DNA of 64,000 bases from Candidatus Nanopelagicales bacterium (GCA_018402075.1 JAGYJP010000003.1:202706-266705), one strand, 5' to 3'; shown: positions 7,626 through 17,146, counted from the first letter of the stretch. The notes: a model not told the origin generated them from the sequence alone. Translations and numbers: made by a program.

Positions 7626-8734
7626 GTATTACCGTTCGCCAAATCAGCCCAGAGACTCACACGGAGTTTGTGAACTCCACTAGCGCACATGTTTCCTTCC
7701 TGCAGCTACCGCAATGGGGTGCGGTGAAAGTTGGATGGAGACCTGAATCAATTGGATTCTTCAAGGAATCCTCCCTCGTGGGAGTTGCCTTAGTTCTTTA
7801 CCGACCAATTCCCAAACTCCCGCAACGATCATTGGCGTACATTCCCGAAGGACCCGTACTGGCTGATTCACAGATGGAAGTCAGTGAATGGACATCAGCT
7901 TTGATTTCTCACGTGAAATCCCGTGGCGCATTCCAGATCAAAATGGGTCCAACTACTCCCTTGGCCCAGTGGAATGCAGAGACAATTAAGGCAGCGATTG
8001 CACAGCAAAGTTCATCGCTCGTGCTAAGTGACCTCACTCCTGATCACACTTACCCTGATGCCCAAGAACTTATTAACTCACTGGAAAAAAATGGTTGGAC
8101 CCAGGAAAGGACGGCTGGCGCTGGCTTTGGAGATGTTCAACCTCGTTTCGTTTTCCAATTACCACTGAGTGGGAAAAGTGATGACGAAATATTTGCTGGC
8201 TTCAATCAACTCTGGCGACGAAATATTCGAAAGTCACAGAAGGCACGGGTGCGTGTTCGGATTGGCGATCGATCTGAGCTTCGCGATTTCCATGAAGTTT
8301 ATGTAGAAACTGCTAAGCGCGATGGCTTTACGCCACGTGGTTTGGTGTATTTCGAACGCATGTGGGATGCACTAGGAACTCACCTCTCACTACACATTGC
8401 CGAGTATCAAGATCATGTGGCAGCGGCAACCATCATGATCACGGTTGGACCACATGCTTGGTACTCCTACGGTGCCAGCACCACCGCAGATCGTGACGTT
8501 CGCCCCTCTAATGCATTGCAATGGCACATGATTACCACTGCAAAGAGCAAAGGATGCACAACGTACGACCTGCGCGGAATTTCTCATACTCTTGACCCGA
8601 ATAACCACCTTTTCGGTTTATTAACATTCAAATTGGGTACCGGTGGGTTTGCCCAAGAATACGTGGGTGAGTGGGATTTCGATATTCGCAGATTGTGGGC
8701 GCGCGCTTTTCGGTTCTACCAGTCACGCTCATAA
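7622..8734 (+). CDS. FemX/FemAB-family peptidoglycan bridge aminoacyltransferase
   Basis: A 370-residue member of the FemAB/FemX family, which uses aminoacyl-tRNA to add an amino acid to the peptide of lipid II. The GNAT-like halves are visible, with the conserved RNIRKSQKA segment before the second half and the family signature YDLRGISHTLDPNNHLFGLLTFK near the end. ATGA overlap with xthA gives coupled translation. An alanine-racemase-like gene follows after 65 bases, so the pair probably modifies cell-wall peptides. The amino acid used cannot be read from sequence. Confidence 0.88.
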   Translation: MSITVRQISPETHTEFVNSTSAHVSFLQLPQWGAVKVGWRPESIGFFKESSLVGVALVLYRPIPKLPQRSLAYIPEGPVLADSQMEVSEWTSALISHVKSRGAFQIKMGPTTPLAQWNAETIKAAIAQQSSSLVLSDLTPDHTYPDAQELINSLEKNGWTQERTAGAGFGDVQPRFVFQLPLSGKSDDEIFAGFNQLWRRNIRKSQKARVRVRIGDRSELRDFHEVYVETAKRDGFTPRGLVYFERMWDALGTHLSLHIAEYQDHVAAATIMITVGPHAWYSYGASTTADRDVRPSNALQWHMITTAKSKGCTTYDLRGISHTLDPNNHLFGLLTFKLGTGGFAQEYVGEWDFDIRRLWARAFRFYQSRS

Positions 8735-8799
8735 CTCTGTAAAGTGTCGAATCAGTAAGAGCAACGGGTTGGTAAGCGTCTACAAACAAGGGGAATCGA

Positions 8800-9933
8800 G
8801 TGTCATTTACTCTTCGGATTGATTCCGAGAAGTGGCATAACCACTTACACGCTGTCTACCAGGAAATTGCGGTGGCCAGTGGGACGCCACCTGTCCCCGT
8901 CATTAAGGGTAATGGTTATGGTCTCGGCCAAGCTCTTCTCGCTGCTGAGGCCATGAATCTTGGTGCCGACACGATTGCAGTGGGTACCGTATTCGAGATT
9001 GAGTCAATCACCTCGGTGACCGAAGGCGACATTATTGTTCTAGAACCATTTGACCATCGGGACACAAGTGCGGCAACACAGTGGTGGGACATTAGCCAGA
9101 AGTATTTTTCCGGTCGCATTATTCGAACAATTGCTACGCCCGAAGCATTGCATCAGCTCCTCGATGGTCCCGGTGAAGTGAGAATCATTCTTGAAGCCCG
9201 ATCCACCATGTCCCGATTTGGTTTTAGTGAAGATGAACTGCTCGGAGCGTTGAAGAACGAAAAGGTTCGCCATGCCATGGCCACCGGTCGCATTTTTGTT
9301 GAAGGTCTTTCCATTCACCTTCCTCTGGAAAAAACAGGCCCCGATGCTCATGCACATGAAGTAATGCGGTGGGCAGGACTGTGGCAATCAGAGACAGCGG
9401 TGTGGGAAGGTCACTCTCCTCCCGCTCCAATGGTGTGGGTTTCCCATTGCACCGATGCTGAACTTGCTCTGGTGCGCGACAGTTTGCGGGAAGTATCTGT
9501 GCGCATGCGTGTGGGCACCCGTTTGTGGTTGGGTGACCGAAGTGTTTTGCATGCACAAGCAACCGTGCTGGCTGTTCATCCACTGTCTGAGGGAATGAAA
9601 GTCGGGTATCGACAACGCACGGGGCCCAAAGACTCAAGTGTCGTGATTCTCTCTGGTGGGACCGCTCACGGGATTGGCCTCACTGCGCCATCACCCTCCA
9701 CGTCAATTCGTCAGCGGATTGTGTCGCTCGGCACCGGTGCACTTGATGCAACCGGCCGGGCACTTTCACCGTTTAGCATTGGCGGCAAGCAAAGGTGGTT
9801 TGTGGAGCCACCTCACCAACATGTGTCCATGGTGTGGTTACCAAATTCGACCCCACTACCTCGTGTGGGCGATCACGTTCCTACCGAGGTTCGCTTTACC
9901 ACTTCCCGATTTGATTCCATTGATTTCGTCTGA
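8800..9933 (+). CDS. Alanine-racemase-like PLP protein next to FemX
   Basis: A 377-residue fold-type III PLP enzyme. The PLP lysine lies in PVIKGNGYGLG (Lys40), corresponding to AVVKANAYG in alanine racemase. STMSRFGF, SIHLPLE and the C-terminal beta domain with VGYRQRTG (probable catalytic Tyr region) follow. The sequence deviates clearly from canonical Alr, for example GGTAHGIGL where GYADG is usual. So it may racemise another residue or be a family specialised for the FemX partner. GTG start with AAGGGG upstream. Its 3' end overlaps the convergent glycosyltransferase gene by 61 bases. Confidence 0.75.
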   Translation: MSFTLRIDSEKWHNHLHAVYQEIAVASGTPPVPVIKGNGYGLGQALLAAEAMNLGADTIAVGTVFEIESITSVTEGDIIVLEPFDHRDTSAATQWWDISQKYFSGRIIRTIATPEALHQLLDGPGEVRIILEARSTMSRFGFSEDELLGALKNEKVRHAMATGRIFVEGLSIHLPLEKTGPDAHAHEVMRWAGLWQSETAVWEGHSPPAPMVWVSHCTDAELALVRDSLREVSVRMRVGTRLWLGDRSVLHAQATVLAVHPLSEGMKVGYRQRTGPKDSSVVILSGGTAHGIGLTAPSPSTSIRQRIVSLGTGALDATGRALSPFSIGGKQRWFVEPPHQHVSMVWLPNSTPLPRVGDHVPTEVRFTTSRFDSIDFV

Positions 9934-11156
9934 ATATCTCGAATAACCATGGCAGCGAAGTATGCGGTCGCCGCTACGTGAATAAAAACTGCGGTGGCAT
10001 ACCACTGCGATGTAAGCGTTTTGGAATCCTCAATCCCGTAGCCGGCAAGGAACCACCAAATTCCACCGAAATACACCAGCTCCCCCACCTGCCAAATCAG
10101 AAAGTCACGCCAGTTGGGCCGAGCAAGAACAGCAAGTGGAATGAGCCAGAGTACGTATTGGGGCGAGTAGACCTTGTTGGTGACCACGAAGGCTGCGAGT
10201 ACCAGGAAAAGTACCTGATAAATGGTGGGTGTGTGCTGTGTTTTGTATACGAATAGAGCAATGGCAATCAGCAGGGCAATAAATAATGCACTTGCGCCAA
10301 TATTGAGGACTGACTCCGGGATTGTGGGTATTCCATATTGATTTATCGCGTACCAGATAGAACCAAAGTCGATTGCTCTGTCTACATTGAATTGATAAAA
10401 GTGAAACCAGCCTTGGAAATTTGCGATAGCAAATGGAATGTTGACGGCCAAGAAGGTGATAATGCTGACAACGATCATGTGCAGGGTCGGCCGCCACGCT
10501 TTTGTTCTTAGTGCCAAAATGACAAAACCGATGAGCAAAATGATGGGATAGAACTTGGCGGCAATTGCCAATCCAAAGAAGACACCGGTAAGGGTGATTT
10601 GATTGCGGGACCACGCCAAGAGCGCCAAGGAAACCAAAGCAACAGGAATGAGGTCCCAGTTGATTGTTGCACCCAAGACAACCGTGGGCGCAAATACGAT
10701 CATGGATGCTCGCCAAGGACTGCCCTTGAATGTGAGCGCAGTTGCGACAACCGTGACGGCAAATGGGATAAATAGCAGGATGACATTGATGTCAAAGAAT
10801 GCCCGAAATCCATCCGGGTAGAAACTCGTCACTATTCCGGTCAGCCCAGCCGCGATGTACATGAACAAGCCGGTGAGTACCGGGTACTCCAAATACGCAC
10901 CATTGGAACCCGCTTGTACATACGGAAAAATTCCTTCAGCGAATCCCCGCTCGGCATAGAGCGCGGGAATATCGGAGTAACACAGGTGCATGTAGCGCAT
11001 GGGGTCTTGCCAGCCATTGACCACGCAACTGTAATCCAAGAAATAGCCCAAGGAATATGTGAAAGCGGCAAGAAAAATCAGGGCTTGTAAGGGCGGAAGA
11101 ATGGTGTAACCGCGACCGGATAAGACTCCCATGGGGCCGCCGAGTCGCTCACTCAC
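9873..11156 (-). CDS. GT87-family membrane mannosyltransferase-like protein
   Basis: A 427-residue integral membrane protein with about 11-12 hydrophobic helices. The first periplasmic loop is large and carries CYSDIPALYAERG, an acidic motif typical of the GT87 (DUF2029) family. These enzymes move mannose or arabinose from polyprenyl-phosphate donors to lipomannan-type glycans outside the membrane. EYPVLTG and KFYPIILLIGF segments are also typical. GTG start at 11156 without a clear ribosome site. It lies downstream of the class A PBP in the same direction. The acceptor is unknown. Confidence 0.85.
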   Translation of the reverse strand: MSERLGGPMGVLSGRGYTILPPLQALIFLAAFTYSLGYFLDYSCVVNGWQDPMRYMHLCYSDIPALYAERGFAEGIFPYVQAGSNGAYLEYPVLTGLFMYIAAGLTGIVTSFYPDGFRAFFDINVILLFIPFAVTVVATALTFKGSPWRASMIVFAPTVVLGATINWDLIPVALVSLALLAWSRNQITLTGVFFGLAIAAKFYPIILLIGFVILALRTKAWRPTLHMIVVSIITFLAVNIPFAIANFQGWFHFYQFNVDRAIDFGSIWYAINQYGIPTIPESVLNIGASALFIALLIAIALFVYKTQHTPTIYQVLFLVLAAFVVTNKVYSPQYVLWLIPLAVLARPNWRDFLIWQVGELVYFGGIWWFLAGYGIEDSKTLTSQWYATAVFIHVAATAYFAAMVIRDIQTKSMESNREVVKRTSVGT

Positions 11157-11194
11157 TGCAGCATCATGCCCTAGGCCGCAGGATGTAGCAGGAA

Positions 11195-13372
11195 TTAGTC
11201 CGGTCTACCTTCATCGACGGTGGGATCCTCTAATTCCGCTACCGGCTCAGGACCGAACTCGTCCACGGGTTCCACCGGTACCGCAGGATCCTCTTCTCCT
11301 CCCTCAAATGGGTCGGGTCCCGACCCCATGCTTTCTTCAGGGCCGAACTCATTAATGACATCGGGAATCGGACAGCCATAGGGAATGTCTTCGAGGTTAG
11401 ATTCAATAAAGTCGGGGCATTCAATGGGAACCAATGCATCCGCGGGCGGTGGAACAAACTCGACAACCGGTTCATTCTTGAGGGTATCGCGCATAAACGC
11501 TGTCCAGATCGCAGCCGGGAATGAGCCACCTGTCACAGTTTGCAACCCGCCAGTACCCGACATGGAAATCGGCATTCCAGCGGAATCTTCTTTGGCCATC
11601 AAAACTGCAGCGGAAAGCTGGGGCGTGTAACCGGCAAACCAGGCACTTTTGTTGTCATCTGTTGTTCCCGTTTTAGCCCCCGCGGGACGATCCAATAACA
11701 GGGCTGCTTTTCCTGTTCCAGAGGTAACCACTCGCTCTAATGCGTAATTCACTGAGTTGGCAACATCTGGACTGAACTCTGAAATTAACTGGGGTTTAAA
11801 TTCAAATAAAAGTCCGTCATTTGATCCAATCACTCGGGAAATGAAGGTTGTTTGAGCACGCACACCTTCATTAGCGAATGTGGCGTATGCATGTGCAACG
11901 TTCAGTGCTGACGGTGATGCTGTACCAAGAACGAATGTGAGGTCGAGTGCGTCTAAGTTCATGCCGGGTGTATCCGCAGGAATCCCCGCCTTCATAGCAG
12001 CTTCAGCAACACTCCCCACACCAATGTCAGCCTCCATTTCGACATAGGCAGAGTTGATGCTCAACTCCGTGGCTTGGAGCAGTGACACGGTGCCATAGGA
12101 ATTATTTCCATAATTATTAAATGTGTAGCCGTTAACCGTTGATGGTGAGTTTCCACTCCACAAAGAGTTCAGGGGTAGACCTTGTTGGAGTCCAGCAGCT
12201 AACGCAAATGTTTTGAATGTGGATCCCGCTTGGGCAAATTGTCGGGTTGCGTTGTTGATCTGGTCATCAATAAAGTTTTTTCCACCGTACATGGCAACCA
12301 CTTCACCTGTTTGTGGCCGCACGGCAGCGAGTCCAATTCGCAAACCTTCTGTTCCTGTTGTTGGGCCGTTTTCGCGAACGGCGCGTTGCGCTGCGCGTTG
12401 CGCCCTGCGTTCGAAACTGGAGTACACCTTGAGGCCGCCGCGCTGAATTTCTTCTTGATCAAATCCTTGGGCCAGCAATTGCTGCTCAACCGCGGTCAGT
12501 AGGTAACCAACCTGTCCACCCAATCGATCCTTTTGACGGAACTCAATAATGTCGGGGAAGCGGGCCGATTCGGCTTGATCTGGCGTAATTGCTCCCATAT
12601 CGCGCATGGAGTCAATGACATAGGCCCAGCGAGCTTTCAGTGAGTCAATATTTTCATCGGCTGACAACACCGATGGAGACTTAATCACCGATGCAAGGAC
12701 GGCAGCCTGCTCAAAGTTCAGCTCGCTAACGGGTACCCCGAAGTATGTAATTGATGCCGCTTCAATGCCATTTGCATTGCGACCAAAATAGATTGTGTTG
12801 AGGTAATCCTCAAGAATCTGTTCTTTGGAAATAATTGTTTCCAATTTGAAGGCCAGAAGGGCTTCACGGATTTTTCGATCCCATGTTCTATCTTGTGTGA
12901 GATAAGCGATCTTTGCGTATTGTTGGGTAATGGTTGACCCGCCCTGAGTGTTTCCTCCTGTTACGTTATTAAACGCAGCGCGTGCAATTCCAATCGGCGA
13001 GATACCCCCGTGGTTATAGAAGTCGCGATCCTCAGCGGCGAGTACCGCCATCTGAACATCGAGGGGAACTTGATCTAGAGGAACACTGCGCCGGGTTGAT
13101 TCACCGAGCCTGCCCACTTCATTCTTTCCATCTGCGTAGTAAACAACCGTTGCTTCGCTGGTAGCGAGTTCATTCGGACTTGGCACCTCGGTGCGCACCA
13201 AGATGACGGCCAATATGGCTGTGCCGATAGCAGCAACCAGGATCACAAACCACAGCAACCGTCGAAACCAGGTTCGGCGCCAAAGGCGAGGTTTCTCGTG
13301 GGTCACGCGCTTCTTGCCCGCACCTCGCGATGCAGGTTTTCGTGATGAAGCCTTGGTGCGTGGGGTGCTCAC
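11195..13372 (-). CDS. ponA: Bifunctional class A penicillin-binding protein
   Basis: A 725-residue membrane-anchored peptidoglycan polymerase and crosslinker. A basic cytosolic N terminus (1-37) and one membrane helix (about 38-60) precede the GT51 domain, with catalytic Glu114 in AAEDRDFYNH and the GGSTITQQ motif. The transpeptidase carries SxxK at Ser384-Lys387 (GSTFK), SxN (SINSAY) and KTG (AKTGTT). The last 80 residues are acidic and Pro/Glu-rich, with repeated EFGPE motifs. GTG start with only a weak ribosome site. Confidence 0.95.
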   Translation of the reverse strand: MSTPRTKASSRKPASRGAGKKRVTHEKPRLWRRTWFRRLLWFVILVAAIGTAILAVILVRTEVPSPNELATSEATVVYYADGKNEVGRLGESTRRSVPLDQVPLDVQMAVLAAEDRDFYNHGGISPIGIARAAFNNVTGGNTQGGSTITQQYAKIAYLTQDRTWDRKIREALLAFKLETIISKEQILEDYLNTIYFGRNANGIEAASITYFGVPVSELNFEQAAVLASVIKSPSVLSADENIDSLKARWAYVIDSMRDMGAITPDQAESARFPDIIEFRQKDRLGGQVGYLLTAVEQQLLAQGFDQEEIQRGGLKVYSSFERRAQRAAQRAVRENGPTTGTEGLRIGLAAVRPQTGEVVAMYGGKNFIDDQINNATRQFAQAGSTFKTFALAAGLQQGLPLNSLWSGNSPSTVNGYTFNNYGNNSYGTVSLLQATELSINSAYVEMEADIGVGSVAEAAMKAGIPADTPGMNLDALDLTFVLGTASPSALNVAHAYATFANEGVRAQTTFISRVIGSNDGLLFEFKPQLISEFSPDVANSVNYALERVVTSGTGKAALLLDRPAGAKTGTTDDNKSAWFAGYTPQLSAAVLMAKEDSAGMPISMSGTGGLQTVTGGSFPAAIWTAFMRDTLKNEPVVEFVPPPADALVPIECPDFIESNLEDIPYGCPIPDVINEFGPEESMGSGPDPFEGGEEDPAVPVEPVDEFGPEPVAELEDPTVDEGRPD

Positions 13373-13431
13373 AGGTGTCCAATCGGGGAAGGGGGCGAGC
13401 TTTTTTGCTTGAGCAAACGGTGTGCGGGTCT

Positions 13432-13473
13432 AGTCCAATTGGTTGCCAGTCCAATTGGTTGCCAGTCCAATTG
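13432..13473. repeat. 16-bp tandem repeat, 2.6 copies
   Basis: AGTCCAATTGGTTGCC is repeated perfectly at 13432-13447 and 13448-13463, with a third partial copy to 13473. Each unit contains the palindrome CCAATTGG. It sits in the 105-base gap between the DUF5318 gene and ponA, both leftward, upstream of the ponA GTG. It could be a protein-binding array or a slippage repeat. Confidence 0.8.
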
Positions 13474-13477
13474 ATAC

Positions 13478-14008
13478 CTAGTTCACCAGATCATCTGCAT
13501 GAATGGACGGCACGGCACGCCGCGGAGTTCCATCGCCGAGAGAGAATGCTTTGATCAGATAGTTCCAGCCGCAGTCCGCGCAGACTTCGACCTGGTAGAC
13601 CCGAAATTCCCCAAATGAGCGACACATCGGGGCCAATTCATCCGACTTTCGGATGCGGCCAGCGTAGGGGCCCAGTTCATCTCCATATATATAGTGCAAT
13701 TCCTTGAGGGAATCATGACTGCAAGCAGGACATGGCCGGGTGACCGATTCCCCATGAAAGTTAGCCGCCTTGAGTAAATACGGGTCCGGATCGCAGAAAT
13801 CACTGCTCAGCATGCCACCTTTGTGAAAGCGCCTAATATCGGCGGCTCGCTGCAGAGCATAATCGACCACGGATCGTGGGGCAGTGGGGTCAGAAACGGG
13901 CTCTGGGGGAGAAAGTGGCCCTTTACGGGTCGATTTTGTGGCTGATCGTGAGGTGGACTCCCCTCGAGCAATACGCCCACGTACGGCGGGACGTCGCATC
14001 TGGGCCAT
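13478..14008 (-). CDS. DUF5318 protein with zinc-ribbon-like cysteines
   Basis: A 176-residue actinobacterial protein of unknown function (DUF5318-like). A basic, Ser-rich N terminus (1-40) precedes a conserved part. That part carries two cysteine pairs, PCPAC (about 102-106) and CADCGW (about 152-157), likely forming a zinc ribbon, separated by a YIYGDELG segment. ATG start at 14008 with a -10 box TAAACT (14015-14020) 6 bases upstream, so probably leaderless. It is divergent from padR-ino1, an arrangement common in actinobacteria. Confidence 0.8.
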   Translation of the reverse strand: MAQMRRPAVRGRIARGESTSRSATKSTRKGPLSPPEPVSDPTAPRSVVDYALQRAADIRRFHKGGMLSSDFCDPDPYLLKAANFHGESVTRPCPACSHDSLKELHYIYGDELGPYAGRIRKSDELAPMCRSFGEFRVYQVEVCADCGWNYLIKAFSLGDGTPRRAVPSIHADDLVN

Positions 14009-14085
14009 GCGAGAAGTTTAACCCTGATTGATCCGCCGTGCTTCCGCCAAATTCACATCCCAAATACAGGGTAATTGTGCGCTAG

Positions 14086-14104
14086 ATATATCGATTCGAT
14101 ATAT
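14086..14104. promoter_or_regulatory. PadR operator over the padR-ino1 promoter
   Basis: The perfect inverted repeat ATATATCGA-T-TCGATATAT overlaps the -10 box TATATT (14100-14105), which ends 7 bases before the padR ATG at 14113. PadR-family regulators bind such AT-rich palindromes, so this is a likely autoregulatory site that also controls ino1 downstream. Confidence 0.75.
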
Positions 14105-14112
14105 TGACCTCT

Positions 14113-14709
14113 ATGTCCAGTCGCCGTGATGTTCTCAGTTTCGCCATTCTTGGCGTGCTCAGCGATGGCGAGCAACACGGTTATGAACTTCGTAAACGAC
14201 TGACAACCGTGTTGGGGCCCTTCCGGGCACTTTCCTATGGCTCCCTGTATCCCGCACTCAAGCGCATGAACGCTTCCGGGCTCATTGAAGAAGCCTCGGT
14301 GACACCCGCAATTGATTCCACGGCCCCCGCGCTCACCGGACGTCGAGCACGCGTCGTTTATGCAATCACCGCAGAGGGCAAAGAAGTTTTCACAGAGTGG
14401 GCGAACCGCCCCGGACCAGAAGCATGGGAGGACGAGGGCTTTGCCGCCCACCTGGCATTTTTCTCCGCCACCGAAGCACGCACCCGTCTTCGTATTCTTG
14501 AAGGCCGGCGTTCCCGCCTGGAAGAACGGGTGGATTCACTGCGCGACTCCTTAACGCGCGGTCGCGAGAAAGTCGATGCATACACATTGCAGTTACAACA
14601 ACACGGACTCGAGGGGGCCGAGCGCGAAGTTCGCTGGCTCACCGAACTAATTGACCAAGAAGTAACTAGTACACCACCACACAGCACAGCAACAACCAAT
14701 GAGAGGTAA
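14113..14709 (+). CDS. PadR-family transcriptional regulator
   Basis: A 198-residue PadR regulator. The N-terminal winged helix (about 5-85) contains LGVLSDGEQHGYELRKRL and the family-typical SYGSLYPALKRM. A C-terminal coiled coil (about 110-175, RRSRLEERVDSLRDSL) serves dimer formation. I prefer ATG 14113 over the upstream TTG at 14104 because of the leaderless -10 box. It is 3 bases from ino1 and probably regulates that gene together with itself; the ligand is unknown. Confidence 0.9.
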   Translation: MSSRRDVLSFAILGVLSDGEQHGYELRKRLTTVLGPFRALSYGSLYPALKRMNASGLIEEASVTPAIDSTAPALTGRRARVVYAITAEGKEVFTEWANRPGPEAWEDEGFAAHLAFFSATEARTRLRILEGRRSRLEERVDSLRDSLTRGREKVDAYTLQLQQHGLEGAEREVRWLTELIDQEVTSTPPHSTATTNER

Positions 14710-14712
14710 CAC

Positions 14713-15807
14713 ATGAGTGCACAATCCGGCGGAGAAATCCGTGTAGCAATTGTTGGCGTTGGTAACTGCGCGGCATCTTTGGTTCAGGGTGTTGAGTATT
14801 ACAAGAACGCCAAAGAAAATGAGTTTGTCCCCGGACTCATGCACGTCAAGTTTGGTCCGTATCACGTCAACAATGTCAAGTTTGTTGTTGCATTTGATGT
14901 TGACTCCAAGAAGGTCGGACTCGACCTTGCTGATGCCATTGGTGCATCTGAGAACAACACGATCAAGTTGTGCGATGTCCCATCAGCAGGTGTCAAGGTG
15001 GAGCGTGGTCGCACACTCGATGGCCTTGGTAAGTACTACCGCGAAACAATCACCGAGTCCGATGCCCCTGAATCTGATGTGGTGCAAATCCTCAAGGACA
15101 ACAAGGTCGATGTAGTGGTGTGCTACCTCCCTGTTGGCTCAGAAGATGCCGCAAAGTTCTATGCACAATGTGCAATTGATGCTGGCTGCGGATTTGTCAA
15201 TGCACTTCCAGTGTTCATTGCTGGTACACCTGAATGGGCCAAGAAGTTTGAGGACGCAGGTCTCCCAATCGTTGGCGACGACATCAAGAGCCAGGTTGGA
15301 GCCACAATCACTCACCGCGTGTTGGCAAAGCTCTTTGAAGACCGCGGCGTGATTGTTGATCGCACCTATCAACTCAATGTTGGTGGCAACATGGACTTCA
15401 AAAATATGTTGGAACGTGACCGCCTTGAATCCAAGAAGATCTCCAAGACTCAGTCGGTGACTTCCCAACTCTCCCATGACCTTGGTGCAGACAATGTGCA
15501 CATCGGCCCATCTGATTACGTGGCATGGCTCGATGATCGCAAGTGGGCTTTTGTTCGGCTTGAAGGCAGGGCGTTCGGCGACGTTCCACTAAGCCTTGAG
15601 TACAAACTGGAAGTGTGGGACTCTCCCAACAGTGCCGGTGTCATCATCGATGCCGTTCGTGCAGCAAAGATCGCCATGGACCGTGGAATAGGTGGCCCGA
15701 TTCTTTCGGCATCCAGCTACTTCATGAAGTCACCACCTGTTCAATACAACGACTCTGAAGCCCGCCAAGCGGTAGAAGATTTCATTGCAGGGACCATCGA
15801 CAGCTAG
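14713..15807 (+). CDS. ino1: Inositol-3-phosphate synthase
   Basis: A 364-residue NAD-dependent enzyme that turns glucose 6-phosphate into inositol 3-phosphate, the entry to phosphatidylinositol, lipomannan-type glycolipids and mycothiol. The Rossmann motif is [16 protein letters not shown]. Conserved [15 protein letters not shown] and [12 protein letters not shown] lie in the catalytic half. GAGAGG precedes the ATG, 3 bases after padR. An excellent terminator follows the stop. Confidence 0.96.
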   Translation: MSAQSGGEIRVAIVGVGNCAASLVQGVEYYKNAKENEFVPGLMHVKFGPYHVNNVKFVVAFDVDSKKVGLDLADAIGASENNTIKLCDVPSAGVKVERGRTLDGLGKYYRETITESDAPESDVVQILKDNKVDVVVCYLPVGSEDAAKFYAQCAIDAGCGFVNALPVFIAGTPEWAKKFEDAGLPIVGDDIKSQVGATITHRVLAKLFEDRGVIVDRTYQLNVGGNMDFKNMLERDRLESKKISKTQSVTSQLSHDLGADNVHIGPSDYVAWLDDRKWAFVRLEGRAFGDVPLSLEYKLEVWDSPNSAGVIIDAVRAAKIAMDRGIGGPILSASSYFMKSPPVQYNDSEARQAVEDFIAGTIDS

Positions 15808-15817
15808 TAACTTCTGA

Positions 15818-15856
15818 ATGGGTAGCGTCTCCCTTGTGGAGGCGCTACCCATTTTT
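15818..15856 (+). terminator. Strong terminator after ino1, overlapping the MFS gene start
   Basis: A 15-bp stem (15818-15832 with 15838-15852, one G-T wobble), 5-base loop CTTGT, then TTTTT. It begins 11 bases after the ino1 stop. Its first three bases are the first possible ATG of the MFS gene, so the two elements share DNA. Confidence 0.9.
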
Positions 15857-17122
15857 CGTTCCCTTTTGCGGGATCGTAAGTTCAGGGCGCTGTACAGCAC
15901 TCGGCTCGTTGGGCAGTTTGGCGACGGGTTTTTCCAAGCAGCCCTTGCCTCTTTTGTTCTTTTTTCACCGGAGCGTGAACCCAATGCAATGGCAATTGCA
16001 ATTGCATTCGCGATCCTGTTAGTTCCCTATTCATTACTTGGACCATTCGTTGGTGTCTTTTTGGACCGCTGGTCTCGTAGAAATATTCTCGTGAGAGCCA
16101 ACTTGCTCAAAGCACTTCTTGTGGTTCCTGTCATTGCAGTTGTATTAGGTGGTAACGACTCATGGTTATTGGGCATATTTGTTTTGAGTGTGCTTGGAGT
16201 CGGCAGATTCGTATTGGCCGGTTTATCTGCATCACTTCCACATGTGGCTAGTGGTCAACAGCTGATAACGGCAAATGCCTTAACCCCGACTTCGGGAACA
16301 ATTGCATTTGTTCTCGGTGGAACAACTGGCCTGGGTATTCGTGAAATATTTGGTAGCGGCGACCCGGGCACTGTCGCACTACTTATGTTTGCTGTCGGAA
16401 CCTTTGTGTCCGCTGGGCTTATCGCTGCCACTTTTACGCCATTGGCACTTGGCCCTGATTCCCCGTTATCGCGCCGTATGGTGGACTCACTTCAAGGAGT
16501 CACCCACGACCTCGTTGACGGTGTCCGGACATTACTGGCGCATCGGATTGCCGGACGATCTGTTCTGCTTGTTGCCATCAATCGTATTTCATTCGGCGTT
16601 ATTATTGTTGGGTCGCTACTGCTACTGCGCAATACATTTCATGCACCGAATGACCCCAACGCTGCCCTTGCTGATTTCGCAATTCTTACCGGCTTTTCCG
16701 CCACCGCAGCACTTATTGCCGCACTCCTCACACCTTGGGTAACTCGCCGAATCGGTGTTCCGCGGTGGTCCTCCTTCGTCGTGCTTCAGGCCTCACTGGG
16801 AATGGTGGTATTCGCCTGGGGTTCATCCGAAACCAATTTCCCTGCTCTAGCAATTGCCGCATTCAGTCTTGGTCTGGCTGGCCAGGCCGTCAAGGTGTGC
16901 TCTGACACCCTGATTCAGCGGCATATTCCCGATAGCAGATTGGGACGCGTCTTTTCCATCTTTGATATGACGGTCAACATTGCCCTCATAGTCGGGATTG
17001 TTGTAGTTGCCCTTCTTGCCCCACAAAGCGGTGTTGCACCCGTGGTGTACCTCGCCGTAGGAGTGTTTTTGGCGTTGACCAGTATCTGGTATTTCAGAAA
17101 ACGCAACCCTGTTGTTCCCTAG
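15818..17122 (+). CDS. MFS transporter
   Basis: A 434-residue major facilitator superfamily protein with about 12 hydrophobic helices. The typical loop 2-3 motif is FLDRWSRRNILVR, and FFQAALASFVLF is helix 1. The substrate cannot be read from sequence; the type resembles drug/efflux-like MFS proteins. The start is uncertain. The ATG at 15818 lies at the foot of the ino1 terminator, and GTG 15836 is inside it. TTG 15866 (LRDRKFRALYSTRL) lies just after it and is where homology to transporters would begin. None has a good ribosome site. Confidence 0.85.
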   Translation: MGSVSLVEALPIFRSLLRDRKFRALYSTRLVGQFGDGFFQAALASFVLFSPEREPNAMAIAIAFAILLVPYSLLGPFVGVFLDRWSRRNILVRANLLKALLVVPVIAVVLGGNDSWLLGIFVLSVLGVGRFVLAGLSASLPHVASGQQLITANALTPTSGTIAFVLGGTTGLGIREIFGSGDPGTVALLMFAVGTFVSAGLIAATFTPLALGPDSPLSRRMVDSLQGVTHDLVDGVRTLLAHRIAGRSVLLVAINRISFGVIIVGSLLLLRNTFHAPNDPNAALADFAILTGFSATAALIAALLTPWVTRRIGVPRWSSFVVLQASLGMVVFAWGSSETNFPALAIAAFSLGLAGQAVKVCSDTLIQRHIPDSRLGRVFSIFDMTVNIALIVGIVVVALLAPQSGVAPVVYLAVGVFLALTSIWYFRKRNPVVP

Positions 17123-17146
17123 GGCGAGGTTCTATAGAGTTCCGCT

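Noticed and set aside
7911..7930. CACGTGAAA in the FemX gene as a third parS
   Set aside because: Only one half matches; four differences from the 16-base consensus.
15866..17122. MFS gene as a fusion with ino1
   Set aside because: Separate frames, a stop codon and a strong terminator lie between.
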